From contig JAFDVI010000020.1 of NCBI GenBank assembly GCA_018269055.1, forward strand, positions 248,001 through 312,000: a stretch of 64,000 nucleotides of DNA. The letters are read 5' to 3'. Each line of letters opens with the position of its first letter. Positions within the stretch are counted from its first letter, which is position 1. Below the pieces are notes generated by a model, which made no database searches, was not told where the DNA came from, and saw only the letters and a program-made list of their open reading frames with translations. This document shows, piece after piece, positions 9,702 to 18,574 of the stretch. This DNA comes from Acidobacteriota bacterium (lineage in GTDB: Bacteria; Acidobacteriota; Blastocatellia; RBC074). Both the position numbers and the translations under genes were made by a program.

Positions 9702-9721
9702 TTTTATTCTCCCAATTTCGT

Positions 9722-9787
9722 TTAGAGTACCGCCTTCAGGCGGCTTGGTTGTTGATCGGAGTCAGCCGCCTGAAGGCGGTACTCTGA
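9722..9787. repeat. REPIN-like inverted repeat, family A
   Basis: Two 22-base arms (9724-9745 and 9764-9785), perfect inverted copies built on the word GTACCGCCTTCAGGCGG, with an 18-base loop. It fills the gap between adaptor and ATPase genes. Related units are at 13401-13462, 28174-28286, 28755-28816 and 40516-40561, three of them inside coding regions. Confidence 0.85.
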
Positions 9788-9789
9788 AC

Positions 9790-11049
9790 TTAGTTCAATC
9801 GTATTCGTGTGACGTTATCACCCAACTGCGAGGTATCGGAAACAATGACTTTGTCGCCGACTTTCAATCCTTTGACGATTTCGACGGTCGTAACGGAAGT
9901 GCGGCCAATTTCTACTGGCACCAATTCAGCGTGTTGTTCATCAGGGTCCAAACGGAAAAGTTTGATTGTGCTGTTTTCCTGCCCGAAGGTCGGACGTTGC
10001 ATGTTCATCACGTTATCCAACCGTTCCAGTTCGATTTTGCCGTCAACGCTCATATCCGGGCGCGCGCCGGGCGGCAATGCCGCTTCCAGCGAAACATCTA
10101 CTGTAACCGTTCCGTTTTGTGCCGCCGGATCAACACGAGTGACGTGGCCTGGGATGATTCCGTTTCGTGTGTCAATCGTTGCTGGCAATCCAATACGAAT
10201 GTCTTTGAGTTGGGTTTCAGCAATTCTGACCTGTGCCTTCAACCGGCTGTTGTCGGAAACGCGCGCCAGATTGGTTCCCGGCGAAACCTGTTGGCCGACT
10301 TCGACGGCAAGTTGTTGCAACACGCCGCTCATTCCAGCGCGGACGCGCAGGTCGGCAACCTGTTTGCGGCGCAATTCGACCAGCGCGCGGCGTTGGTCGA
10401 GCGTGGCCTGACTGACCGCCAACTGCGTTTTCATGGACTCGGTCGTCATTTCAATCCGCTTCTTTTCCAGTTCGTTACGCGTCGCCAGTTCGTTCGTTTT
10501 GGTTTGTTTTTGCTTGTACTGCAAATCCGAATACAAACCATCTTTGACCAGTTGGGCGTAAGAATCCGAATCCATCTTGGCCACTTGATAATCGGATTCG
10601 ACTGTCGCCGCGGTCGCTCGCTGATTCAATAACTGCGTTTCCAAATCTGTCTTTTTGTTGACGTATTCGGCTTCCGCAGACTTCAGTTGCAATTCGGCGT
10701 CCTGCAATTGTTGCTGCAATTCCTGGTTGCTTAGCTCAAAAATGACTGTGTCAGGAGTTACCGTGGTGCCAGGTTGCACCAAACGTTTTTCGACTTTGCC
10801 GCTGGTAATGGCGGGAATCCAAACGATTTCTTCGGGAACCAGCGTCCCGAGTCCTTGGACTTGCCGAACCATCTCTCCACGTTTCACGGTGTCAACGATG
10901 ACCGTCGAACGTTCGACCGTTTGTGCAGCAGGCTTTAACCTGGCCAACACCACGCTGATGACTCCGACGGCTCCCAGCGCCAAAACGATATAAATTACGC
11001 GGCGAATTTTTCGATTCCGCGCCACCGATTTTTCACGAGGTTTATCCAT
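9790..11049 (-). CDS. Periplasmic adaptor (HlyD/MacA-like membrane-fusion protein)
   Basis: 419 residues; GGAG then five T before the ATG. One N-terminal membrane helix (about 17-37) leads into the lipoyl halves, a long coiled-coil hairpin (about 105-225, rich in Gln, Glu and Lys: QQQLQDAELQLKSAEAEYVN), the returning lipoyl motif (VRAGMSGVLQQLAVEVGQQV) and beta-barrel and membrane-proximal domains. Adaptors of this type bridge an inner-membrane transporter and an outer-membrane channel. It is the first gene of the minus-strand set with the ATPase and permease; no TolC-like gene is in the window. Confidence 0.88.
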   Translation of the reverse strand: MDKPREKSVARNRKIRRVIYIVLALGAVGVISVVLARLKPAAQTVERSTVIVDTVKRGEMVRQVQGLGTLVPEEIVWIPAITSGKVEKRLVQPGTTVTPDTVIFELSNQELQQQLQDAELQLKSAEAEYVNKKTDLETQLLNQRATAATVESDYQVAKMDSDSYAQLVKDGLYSDLQYKQKQTKTNELATRNELEKKRIEMTTESMKTQLAVSQATLDQRRALVELRRKQVADLRVRAGMSGVLQQLAVEVGQQVSPGTNLARVSDNSRLKAQVRIAETQLKDIRIGLPATIDTRNGIIPGHVTRVDPAAQNGTVTVDVSLEAALPPGARPDMSVDGKIELERLDNVMNMQRPTFGQENSTIKLFRLDPDEQHAELVPVEIGRTSVTTVEIVKGLKVGDKVIVSDTSQLGDNVTRIRLN

Positions 11050-11257
11050 AAAAACTCCAAAACAAAATCAATTGCCTGATGACCTTTAGAAATCTTTCTT
11101 TTGTTCAATAGCCAAATTCCGTGCCAGCCAGTCAATCTTCGCTCAGAACCGATAACTGACCAATTTACAGCGTTTATCAATTCCCGATGGTGGAAGGCGT
11201 TACGCTCCGTGTCCGTTTCTGGGAATTCGATTTCCCAGAACTGAACCCAGCAATATT

Positions 11258-11292
11258 TTTGCCTTTTGATTTTTGCCTTTTGTCTTTTGCCT
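11258..11292. repeat. Heptamer tandem repeat (TTTTGCC)n
   Basis: Five consecutive 7-base units: TTTTGCC, TTTTGAT, TTTTGCC, TTTTGTC, TTTTGCC. It ends 15 bases before the ATG of the next gene. The same word forms both arms of the structure at 45154-45276 inside the respiratory cluster. Confidence 0.85.
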
Positions 11293-11307
11293 TACAATGC
11301 CCGCCGT

Positions 11308-11976
11308 ATGCTTCAACTCAACAATTTGACCAAGGACTATCCGACGCCCAACGGACGCTTGCCGATTCTCGACCGTGTCACGCTGAGTTTCAACCGAGGC
11401 GATGCCGCAGCGATTATGGGACCGTCCGGTTCCGGTAAAAGCACGCTGCTGTATTTGCTCGGCGCGCTCGATCCTCCAACCAGTGGAACTGTAATGCTGG
11501 ATGGACAAAATCCCTTTGAACTGGACGAAGCCAGACTCGCCGCATTTCGCAACGAAAAGATCGGTTTTATTTTTCAGGATCACAGTTTGTTGCCGCAATG
11601 TTCTGCGCTGGAAAACGTGCTGACGCCCACATTGGTTTCCAAAAGCAATGGCAAGTCTGTCGAACGCGCGCAAGTTTTGCTGAAACAAGTCGGCTTGGCG
11701 GAACGCATGCACCATCGTCCGGCGGAATTGTCCGGCGGAGAAAAACAGCGCGTGGCGATTGCTCGCGCATTGATCAATCAGCCGCTGCTGCTGTTGGCCG
11801 ACGAACCGACCGGCAACCTGGATCATGACACTGCGGAAACCGTTGCCGATTTGCTGCTGGATTTACACCACCAACAACAAACCATTTTGATCGTCGTCAC
11901 GCACAGCGCAGAACTGGCTGCGAAATTTCCAATTCGATTTAATCTTGTTGACCGACAACTTCGCCGCGCGTCATGA
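11308..11976 (+). CDS. ABC transporter ATP-binding protein
   Basis: 222 residues from the ATG at 11308; an earlier in-frame start at 11266 falls in the heptamer repeat and would add a hydrophobic tail, so it is rejected. Walker A GPSGSGKST, Q-loop in GFIFQDHSLL, signature LSGGEKQR, Walker B LLLLADEPTGNLD and VTHSAELA switch are intact. Its stop codon overlaps the start of the downstream permease (ATGA), which implies translational coupling and a single transporter. Confidence 0.9.
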   Translation: MLQLNNLTKDYPTPNGRLPILDRVTLSFNRGDAAAIMGPSGSGKSTLLYLLGALDPPTSGTVMLDGQNPFELDEARLAAFRNEKIGFIFQDHSLLPQCSALENVLTPTLVSKSNGKSVERAQVLLKQVGLAERMHHRPAELSGGEKQRVAIARALINQPLLLLADEPTGNLDHDTAETVADLLLDLHHQQQTILIVVTHSAELAAKFPIRFNLVDRQLRRAS

Positions 11977-14900
11977 ACCTTTCAACCCTTATCAAAAATA
12001 ATCTTAAGTACTTTCGGCAAACCAATCTCGCTGTCATTTTGGGCGTGGCAATTGCGACCGCAGTGCTGGCCGGAGCGTTGCTGGTCGGCGATTCCGTTCG
12101 CGCCAGTTTGCAAGACCTGGCGTTGGCGCGGTTGGGCAAAACCGATTTGCTGGTCACCTCCACGGGATTTTTCCGCGAAGCTTTGGCGGACGATCTGAAA
12201 TCGGCGCAGAACTTTTCGACCAACTTCAACGATGCCTGCCCGCTGATTGCTATCGAAGGCGTCGTCACGCACAGCGATACGAACGCCCGCGCCGGAAACG
12301 TCGCGGTTTACGGCGTGGATGAACGCTTCTGGAAATTTCACGGCTCCAGCGTCGCTCCGCCCGAAGACAATGATTTATTGGCCAGCGCTGCACTGGCTTC
12401 GGAATTGAACGCCAAACCAGGCGACACGCTGATTCTGCGCATCGAAAAACCATCGGCGATTCCGGTCGAATCGCTGCACGGTCGCAAAGAAGATTTGGGC
12501 CGCAGCGTTCGCCTGACCATGCGCGAAGCTTTGCCCGCAGGTTCCATCGGCGAATTTTCGCTTCGCCCGCAGCAAGGCGCTGTGCGCGCCATCTTCCTGC
12601 CGCTGAAAAAACTGCAACGCAACATCGAACAGGACAACAAAGCCGACGCGATTCTGGTTTCGCAAATTCATCCCGATCAAGACGCACTGCCGCAACGCAA
12701 TATCCTGCCAGAAAATTTGGTCGCTGGAATGTTGCAAAAAACATTTATGCTTGCTGATTTAGGATTGGAGCTCCGCGTGCTGGAAGCCGCACAAGCCGTG
12801 TCCTTGGAAAGCGACAGCGCTGTGCTGAGTGATACGTTAGCGGACAAAGCCAAGACTGCGGCAAAAAATCTGGGCTTAAAAACCGATCCGTTTCTGACGT
12901 ATCTGGCCAACTCGATTCGCATTAGTGACAAAGAAGTTCCCTATTCCCTGCTGACGGCGACAGACGAATTCTGGTCGCAAGAAGGCGATCTTCCCAAAAC
13001 CGATCAGCCGCGCGGATTGATTTTGAACGATTGGGCTGCGCGCGATTTGGGCGCAAAGGTCGGCGACGACGTCACATTTGAATACTACGTCTGGAAAGAA
13101 GAAGGACGGCTGGACACCAAACAAGCCACGCTGAAACTGGAGCGGATCGTGCCGGTACAGGGACTGGCCGCCGACCGAAATCTGGCGCCGGAATATCCGG
13201 GCATTTCCGACGCCAAAAGCCTGGCCGATTGGGATCCGCCATTCCCAGTGGATTTAAGCCGCGTTCGCAAAATTGACGAAGAGTATTGGGACAAATATCG
13301 AACGACGCCCAAAGCTTTCATCCCGCTGGAAACCGGACAAAAGCTGTGGGGGACGCGCTGGGGCAAACTGACTTCGATTCGCATTTATCCGAAAGAGTCT
13401 GGAGTACCGCCTTCAGGCGGCAGCCCCGCTTCAGCAAAGATACCGGCTGAAACCCGTACTCCGAACACCAGCGAACCGGAAATAACAAGACAGAGTTTCG
13501 AGCAAACATTGCGCGATGCGCTCAATCCGACTGAAATGGGGTTGTCGGTTCAATCCGTGAAATATGAAAGCCTGCGGGCTTCACGCGGAGCGACGGATTT
13601 CGGCGAATACTTCACCTATTTCAGTTTCTTTCTGGTCGTGTCGGCGCTGTTGTTGACGACGTTGTTTTTCAAACTCGGCATTGAACAGAGATTACGCGAA
13701 ATCGGATTGCTGCGCGCGCTTGGGTTTTCGATCAAACAGGTACGCTCACTGTTTTTGCGCGAAGGGTTGTTGCTGGCCGTGATTGGCAGCGTGGTGGGCT
13801 TGATCGGCGCGATTGCCTACGGCTGGTTGATGATGTTCGGCTTGCGCACATGGTGGGTTGGCGCGGTAGGAACGACCTTGCTGCGGTTGCACATTTCGCC
13901 GATTTCGCTGGCCATCGGAGCCATTTGCGGCATCATCACCGCGCTGTTGTGCATCTGGTTGACGCTGCGCGGATTGCGGAAAACTTCGCCGCGGAATTTG
14001 CTCGCGGGTTCGGTTGTCGGTGATCGGTTGTCGGTGGCCGGTGATTCGCCCAGTCGCCGCTTCACCCTGTCTCCCCGTCTTTTTGCAATCGTCTTCGCGG
14101 TGCTCGGCGTGGCGATGCTGGCCAGCGCGAAATTCATCGGACAGGTCGGAGCTTTTTTCGGTGCGGGAACCTTTCTGCTGATTGCGCTGCTGTTCTTTTG
14201 GTCTGCGTGGCTGAAAAGCGACAAGCGACAAACCATTTCCGGCCACGGGCTTGCGCCAATGGCTCGGCTGGGATTTCGCAACGCGACCATTCGTCCCAGC
14301 CGCAGCGTGCTGTGCATTGCGCTGATCGCTTCAGCGGCATTCATCATCGTCTCGGTGGATGCGTTTCGCAAAGACAGCGGCGCAGTTTCGAGCGATCCGA
14401 AATCCGGCACGGGCGGATATCCCTTGATGGCCGAAAGCCTGTTGCCGATTGTTCACGATCCGAACGGCGAACAAGGCCGCGAAGAATTGAACCTGACCGA
14501 TGAGGTTTTCAAAAACGTGCGGCTGACGCGCTTTCGATTGCGTCCGGGCGATGACGCCAGTTGTTTGAACCTGTACGCGCCGCGCAGCCCGCGCGTGTTG
14601 GGCGCAACCGAAGAGTTTATCAACGCCAATCGCTTTTCCTTCGCCAGTTCCCTAGCCCAGACAACCGAAGAAAAAGCGAATCCTTGGCTACTACTCAATT
14701 CATCCCCAACTCCCAACTCCCAACTCCCAATCCCTGTTATCGCCGACGCCAATTCGTTGACCTACGTGCTGCATCTGAACGTAGGCGATGAAACCGCGCT
14801 GACTTCCAGCCGTGGTGAGGTCATCAAACTGAAAGTCGTGGGCGCGCTGGCCGACACCATTTTTCAAGGCGAGTTGCTGATGTCAGAACAAAACTTCGTC

Positions 14901-15437
14901 AAGGTTTTCCCGGATGAACAGGGCTACAGAGTCTTTTTGGTGGAAACCACAAAGCCAAGGGAAACCGCCGCCGCGTTGGAAGACAAACTTTCCGATTACG
15001 GTTTCGACGCGATTTCGACCGACGAAAAACTGGCCAGCTTTCATCAAGTCGAAAACACCTACCTTTCGACGTTTCAAACGCTTGGCGGGTTGGGATTGCT
15101 GCTGGGGACCTTCGGGCTGGCAACCGTGCTGCTGAGAAACGTGCTGGAACGCCGCCGCGAATTGGCATTGATGCGCGCAGTCGGATATCAATCCTCACAC
15201 CTGTCGTTGATGGTCGTCGCCGAAAACGTGTTGCTGCTCGGATGCGGATTGCTGACCGGCGTGGTTTGCGCGGCGCTGGCTGTCGCTCCGGCATTCATCG
15301 CGCGCGGAGGCAAACTGTCCGCTGTCTCACTGATTCTGTTGCTGCTGGCTGTATTATTGACGGGCCTTGCGGCGTCGCTGCTGGCGGTGATGGCGGCGGT
15401 TCGTTCGCCATTGCTGACTTCGCTGAGAACCGAATAA
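11973..15437 (+). CDS. FtsX-like ABC permease with repeat-derived in-frame inserts
   Basis: 1154 residues. N-terminal helix (ILGVAIATAVLAGALLV), a very long extracytoplasmic region, three FtsX helices around 545-670, a connecting segment, then more helices, a second periplasmic domain and three C-terminal helices (about 1030-1150). It is coupled by ATGA overlap to its ATPase. Three short stretches are made of dispersed repeats read in frame: family A at 13401-13462 (encodes SGVPPSGGSPASAK), a 7-base-period word at 14011-14045 continuing to about 14085, and (CCCAACT)n at 14705-14733 (encodes PTPNSQLP). All three fall in predicted loops, so the protein is probably still functional. Substrate unknown; lipoprotein or peptide export is typical for such pairs. 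Confidence 0.82.
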   Translation: MNLSTLIKNNLKYFRQTNLAVILGVAIATAVLAGALLVGDSVRASLQDLALARLGKTDLLVTSTGFFREALADDLKSAQNFSTNFNDACPLIAIEGVVTHSDTNARAGNVAVYGVDERFWKFHGSSVAPPEDNDLLASAALASELNAKPGDTLILRIEKPSAIPVESLHGRKEDLGRSVRLTMREALPAGSIGEFSLRPQQGAVRAIFLPLKKLQRNIEQDNKADAILVSQIHPDQDALPQRNILPENLVAGMLQKTFMLADLGLELRVLEAAQAVSLESDSAVLSDTLADKAKTAAKNLGLKTDPFLTYLANSIRISDKEVPYSLLTATDEFWSQEGDLPKTDQPRGLILNDWAARDLGAKVGDDVTFEYYVWKEEGRLDTKQATLKLERIVPVQGLAADRNLAPEYPGISDAKSLADWDPPFPVDLSRVRKIDEEYWDKYRTTPKAFIPLETGQKLWGTRWGKLTSIRIYPKESGVPPSGGSPASAKIPAETRTPNTSEPEITRQSFEQTLRDALNPTEMGLSVQSVKYESLRASRGATDFGEYFTYFSFFLVVSALLLTTLFFKLGIEQRLREIGLLRALGFSIKQVRSLFLREGLLLAVIGSVVGLIGAIAYGWLMMFGLRTWWVGAVGTTLLRLHISPISLAIGAICGIITALLCIWLTLRGLRKTSPRNLLAGSVVGDRLSVAGDSPSRRFTLSPRLFAIVFAVLGVAMLASAKFIGQVGAFFGAGTFLLIALLFFWSAWLKSDKRQTISGHGLAPMARLGFRNATIRPSRSVLCIALIASAAFIIVSVDAFRKDSGAVSSDPKSGTGGYPLMAESLLPIVHDPNGEQGREELNLTDEVFKNVRLTRFRLRPGDDASCLNLYAPRSPRVLGATEEFINANRFSFASSLAQTTEEKANPWLLLNSSPTPNSQLPIPVIADANSLTYVLHLNVGDETALTSSRGEVIKLKVVGALADTIFQGELLMSEQNFVKVFPDEQGYRVFLVETTKPRETAAALEDKLSDYGFDAISTDEKLASFHQVENTYLSTFQTLGGLGLLLGTFGLATVLLRNVLERRRELALMRAVGYQSSHLSLMVVAENVLLLGCGLLTGVVCAALAVAPAFIARGGKLSAVSLILLLLAVLLTGLAASLLAVMAAVRSPLLTSLRTE
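13401..13462. repeat. Family A repeat inside the permease gene
   Basis: A family A unit, with the left arm matching the intergenic copy at 9724 over GAGTACCGCCTTCAGGCGGC and a diverged right arm ending in CCCGTACTCC. Its length (about 62 bases) leaves the frame open and no stop is created. Confidence 0.8.
14011..14045. repeat. Heptamer tandem repeat (CGGTTGT/CGGTGAT)n in frame
   Basis: Five 7-base units: CGGTTGT, CGGTGAT, CGGTTGT, CGGTGGC, CGGTGAT, read in frame as VVGDRLSVAGD between two membrane helices of the permease. The following 40 bases (SRRFTLSPRLF) look like part of the same insert. Confidence 0.7.
14705..14733. repeat. Heptamer tandem repeat (CCCAACT)n in frame
   Basis: Four 7-base units inside the permease gene. 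The first 26 bases are identical to 30917-30942, downstream of the four-helix-bundle gene, and both are read as PTPNSQL. Confidence 0.85.
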
Positions 15438-15464
15438 CCCACACACTTCGAGAAGGAGAAATTG

Positions 15465-16703
15465 ATGCTTCGTCAACGAATCAATTTTTGTTTGCTGCTG
15501 ATTTTCGTCCTAACACTTGTTCAGGCTGCGCGGGCTCAAGACTGGACGCAATGGCGCGGAGCCAATCGTGACGGCACGATTGCAGGCTTCGTCGCTCCCA
15601 AAGTTTGGCCGGAGCAATTGAAATCCAAATGGAAAATTCAGGTGGGCGTTGGCCACGCTTCGCCGCTGGTCGTTGGCAAACAAGTCTTCCTGCATTCGCG
15701 GCAAGGCGAAAACGAAGTCGTTGCCGCGTACGATTTGGAAACCGGCAAATCGCTTTGGCAGGATAGCTATCCGGTCGCGTACACAATGAACCCGGCGGCA
15801 ACCGGCCACGGCAAAGGGCCGAAATCCACACCGATTGTCAGCGGCGGCAAACTGTACACGCTGGGCATTACAGGCGTGCTGTCGTGTTACGACACGGCCA
15901 AAGGCAAGCTGCTTTGGCGAAAGGATTTTGGCCAGAAGTTCGGCGCAAAAGCTCCGTTTTTTGGAACGGCGATGTCGCCGATGGTGGATCGCGGTTTGTT
16001 GATCGTTCACGCAGGCGGCAACGACCAAGGCGGCATGGTCGCGCTGGATGCGGCGACGGGCGCGGAAAAATGGACTTGGACGGGTGACGGCCCCGGCTAC
16101 GCGTCGCCGATCGTGGTCGAAATCGCAGGCAAACGACAGATCGTCACGCAATCGCAAAAAAACATCGTCGGCATTTGGGAAGACAACGGCGGCTTGTTGT
16201 GGAACATTCCTTTCGACACCGAATACGTGCAAAACATCGTTACGCCGATTCGGTACAAAGACCTGCTGATTTTTTCGGGCATTAACAAAGGCGTGTTTGC
16301 CGTGCGCGTCGGTTGGAAAGACAAATGGGTGACGGAAACCGTTTGGCACAACAAGGAAGTCGGGATGTACATGAATTCGCCCGTGCTGAGCGGCAATCTG
16401 TTGTTCGGCATGTCGCACAAAAACAAAGGGCAGTTTTTCTGCCTGGACGCTGCGACGGGAAAAACCTTGTGGACAGGCGATCCTCGGCAAGGCGAAAACG
16501 CCGCCATGCTGATTGCCGGAGACACGATCTTTTCGTTGACCAACGACGCAGATTTGCTCATCACCAGTGCCGCCGCCAAAGGCGCAACCGTCATCAAAAA
16601 ATACAAAGTCGCCAATTCGCCCACCTGGGCGCACCCCGCCATTGTCGGCAACCGAATGTTGATCAAGGATGAAAACTCGCTGACTCTGCTGAGCCTTGAA
16701 TGA
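15465..16703 (+). CDS. Secreted PQQ-like beta-propeller protein
   Basis: 412 residues; AAGGAG lies six bases before the ATG at 15465 (a TTG one codon earlier is also possible). Signal peptide to about residue 25 (VQAARAQ). Repeated blades carry the PQQ/BamB signature: DLETGKSLWQ, DTAKGKLLWRK, DAATGAEKWTW, DAATGKTLWTG. The fold is an eight-bladed propeller used by quinoprotein dehydrogenases and by BamB-like scaffolds. No catalytic PQQ ligands can be assigned and there is no cytochrome domain, so a non-enzymatic or unknown periplasmic role is as likely. Confidence 0.8.
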   Translation: MLRQRINFCLLLIFVLTLVQAARAQDWTQWRGANRDGTIAGFVAPKVWPEQLKSKWKIQVGVGHASPLVVGKQVFLHSRQGENEVVAAYDLETGKSLWQDSYPVAYTMNPAATGHGKGPKSTPIVSGGKLYTLGITGVLSCYDTAKGKLLWRKDFGQKFGAKAPFFGTAMSPMVDRGLLIVHAGGNDQGGMVALDAATGAEKWTWTGDGPGYASPIVVEIAGKRQIVTQSQKNIVGIWEDNGGLLWNIPFDTEYVQNIVTPIRYKDLLIFSGINKGVFAVRVGWKDKWVTETVWHNKEVGMYMNSPVLSGNLLFGMSHKNKGQFFCLDAATGKTLWTGDPRQGENAAMLIAGDTIFSLTNDADLLITSAAAKGATVIKKYKVANSPTWAHPAIVGNRMLIKDENSLTLLSLE

Positions 16704-16716
16704 GTCTCCTTTTTTC

Positions 16717-16755
16717 ACCACAAACAGCGCAAAAAGTTTTTGCGCTGTTTGTGGT
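16717..16755. repeat. 19-bp perfect palindrome with 1-base centre
   Basis: ACCACAAACAGCGCAAAAA at 16717-16735 is mirrored exactly at 16737-16755 with a single G in the middle. It lies between the propeller gene and the next membrane-protein gene and would make a very stable hairpin in either transcript, possibly a terminator for the propeller gene. It may also be another dispersed element. Confidence 0.8.
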
Positions 16756-16789
16756 TGATTCTTCCCTGCCCCGATCTGAACTTGCCGCA

Positions 16790-18574
16790 ATGAATCAACT
16801 TGTCGAATCTACTCAGACCAGTAAACCGCTTGCGCCCAAATTGATAGCGGGATTGTTGCTGCTGTGGTTGATGGTCGCTGCGCTGTTGACGTTTTCGCGG
16901 TTGACGCACCCGGCGTTTGGCGTGCAGGGCGATTTGACGCTGCATTACCACATCACGCGGTCTTACGCGCAGAGCTTTGCCGAGGGCGATTGGCTGCCAC
17001 GCTGGGCTGGTTTGCTGGATGGGGGCCGTGGCGATGCGCTATTCACGTTTTATCCGCCGCTTTGTTATTTCACCAGCGCGCTGCTGATGAAGCTGTTCGG
17101 ATTGGACGTGCTGAATTCGATCAAAGCCCTCACGTTTCTGACGCTGTTGCTGGCGCAGGTGACGGCGTATCTGTTCGCGCGGGAGTTTTTTTCGCGGCGT
17201 CTAAGTGTACTGGTTTCGCTGGGGTACGTGTTATTGCCCGCGTATCCATTGATCTGTTTGCATCGGGCGTTTTTGGCGAATGCTTTTGCGCTGAGTTTCA
17301 CGCCGCTCGCATTGAAGTTTGCATATCGTTTACTGGAACCCGGTCGCTACCGCTCTCGGTACTGCATCGTTGGGTTTGCGCTCAGTTTCAGCGCGATCAT
17401 CCTGTCGCACGCCATTACGACTTACTTGACGGGATTGACGATTGGCTTTCTGGCGCTGGCGTTATTGCCGCGCGCAGGATGGCGCGGATGGCTACGGCTT
17501 GGCTTGGCGGGATTGGTTGCGCTGGCGTTGACGGCATTTTTTCTGTTGCCACAACTGGTCGAAGCCGATTGGGTGCAATTGAAACTGCAACTTGTCCAAC
17601 AGGATTACCGCAACTATTTTCTATTCGCCAAACCGCTGAACGCTGACCGGTATCGCCAGGCGTGGGCGGGCGTCAATGACTTCACCAGTTATTTGACGCT
17701 GGCGCAGACCTTGACCGGCGCGTTGCTGGCGCTGTTGTGCTTTCCCGTTTGGCGTCGAGACAAGCTGTCGCCGCTGGTTTGGTTCGGCGCGGCGCTGACC
17801 GGTTTCGGGTTGTTGATTTCGCTGCCTGCGGCGGAATTGCTGTGGCGCTATCTGCCAGGCCTGAAGTTCATTCAATTTCCGTGGCGCTTTCAACCATACG
17901 TCGCGCTGGGCTGTGCGCTATTGGCCGCAATCGCGATACAAAGTTGGCATTTGATCAACAAACGGTTGCGAATGTTGACGCTCGCCGGATTGACGTGGCT
18001 GGTGATTGCGTGCGCGGCGTTTACGTTTATGATCGCTCGACTGGAAGAAAAAGAAGTCACACGCGATCAGGTCATCGCCGGATTGACCGCTGCTGACGCC
18101 CGCCCCATCACAACCGAAGAAGGCCGACGGTTGCAAAACGAAGACGATATGAAATACCTGCCGTATTCGGCGAATCAGTTGTACTTTCGCCCTGTCGGAG
18201 CGGGTTTTCTGCTTTACCCGCCGGCAACGAAACCCGGCGGCGCAAGCCTGGCAAGTGGTTATGGCGAGTTGAAAACGGAGAAACTGGAAATCGCCCACCG
18301 CGAATTTTTGATCGAATGCCCTGTGGTTTCTCAACTGCGAATTGAAACTTATCGCCATCCGAACTGGGTTGTCAGGCTGAATGGCAACGAAGTTGAAATC
18401 AAATCAGAAGCCGAAACAGGCTTGATGCTGATTGACATCCCAGCCGGACGGCACCATTTGAGTTTGCGCTTCGAAGCCCGCCACCTGAGCGCCGGACTGG
18501 GAAAGTGGATTTCGATTGCTGCCTGGATTTTGATTGCCACGCTGTCTGGCTTGCGACTGATTCGACGCCAATGA
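16790..18574 (+). CDS. Polytopic membrane protein, PTPS-related (YfhO/GT-C-like) family
   Basis: 594 residues from the ATG at 16790. An upstream ATG at 16700 overlaps the previous stop (ATGA) and cannot be excluded, but translation from it would read through the perfect palindrome. About 10-12 membrane helices. After helix 1 comes the GDLTLHYHITRSYAQ ... DWLPRW ... FTFYPPLCYF pattern typical of the '6-pyruvoyl-tetrahydropterin synthase-related' membrane domain, which belongs with GT-C glycosyltransferase-like proteins. A soluble C-terminal domain precedes the last helix. The next gene overlaps by ATGA and is also GT-C-like, so both may modify the same lipid or cell-surface product. Confidence 0.7.
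   Translation: MNQLVESTQTSKPLAPKLIAGLLLLWLMVAALLTFSRLTHPAFGVQGDLTLHYHITRSYAQSFAEGDWLPRWAGLLDGGRGDALFTFYPPLCYFTSALLMKLFGLDVLNSIKALTFLTLLLAQVTAYLFAREFFSRRLSVLVSLGYVLLPAYPLICLHRAFLANAFALSFTPLALKFAYRLLEPGRYRSRYCIVGFALSFSAIILSHAITTYLTGLTIGFLALALLPRAGWRGWLRLGLAGLVALALTAFFLLPQLVEADWVQLKLQLVQQDYRNYFLFAKPLNADRYRQAWAGVNDFTSYLTLAQTLTGALLALLCFPVWRRDKLSPLVWFGAALTGFGLLISLPAAELLWRYLPGLKFIQFPWRFQPYVALGCALLAAIAIQSWHLINKRLRMLTLAGLTWLVIACAAFTFMIARLEEKEVTRDQVIAGLTAADARPITTEEGRRLQNEDDMKYLPYSANQLYFRPVGAGFLLYPPATKPGGASLASGYGELKTEKLEIAHREFLIECPVVSQLRIETYRHPNWVVRLNGNEVEIKSEAETGLMLIDIPAGRHHLSLRFEARHLSAGLGKWISIAAWILIATLSGLRLIRRQ

Noticed and set aside
16700-16789. ATGA-coupled start for the PTPS-related membrane protein
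   Set aside because: Not excluded, but the added 30 residues would be translated from the perfect palindrome at 16717-16755, so the ATG at 16790 was preferred.
15510-16790. 426-codon open frame antisense to the PQQ-propeller gene
   Set aside because: The sense gene has signal peptide, repeated blade motifs and a good ribosome site; the antisense frame has none of these.
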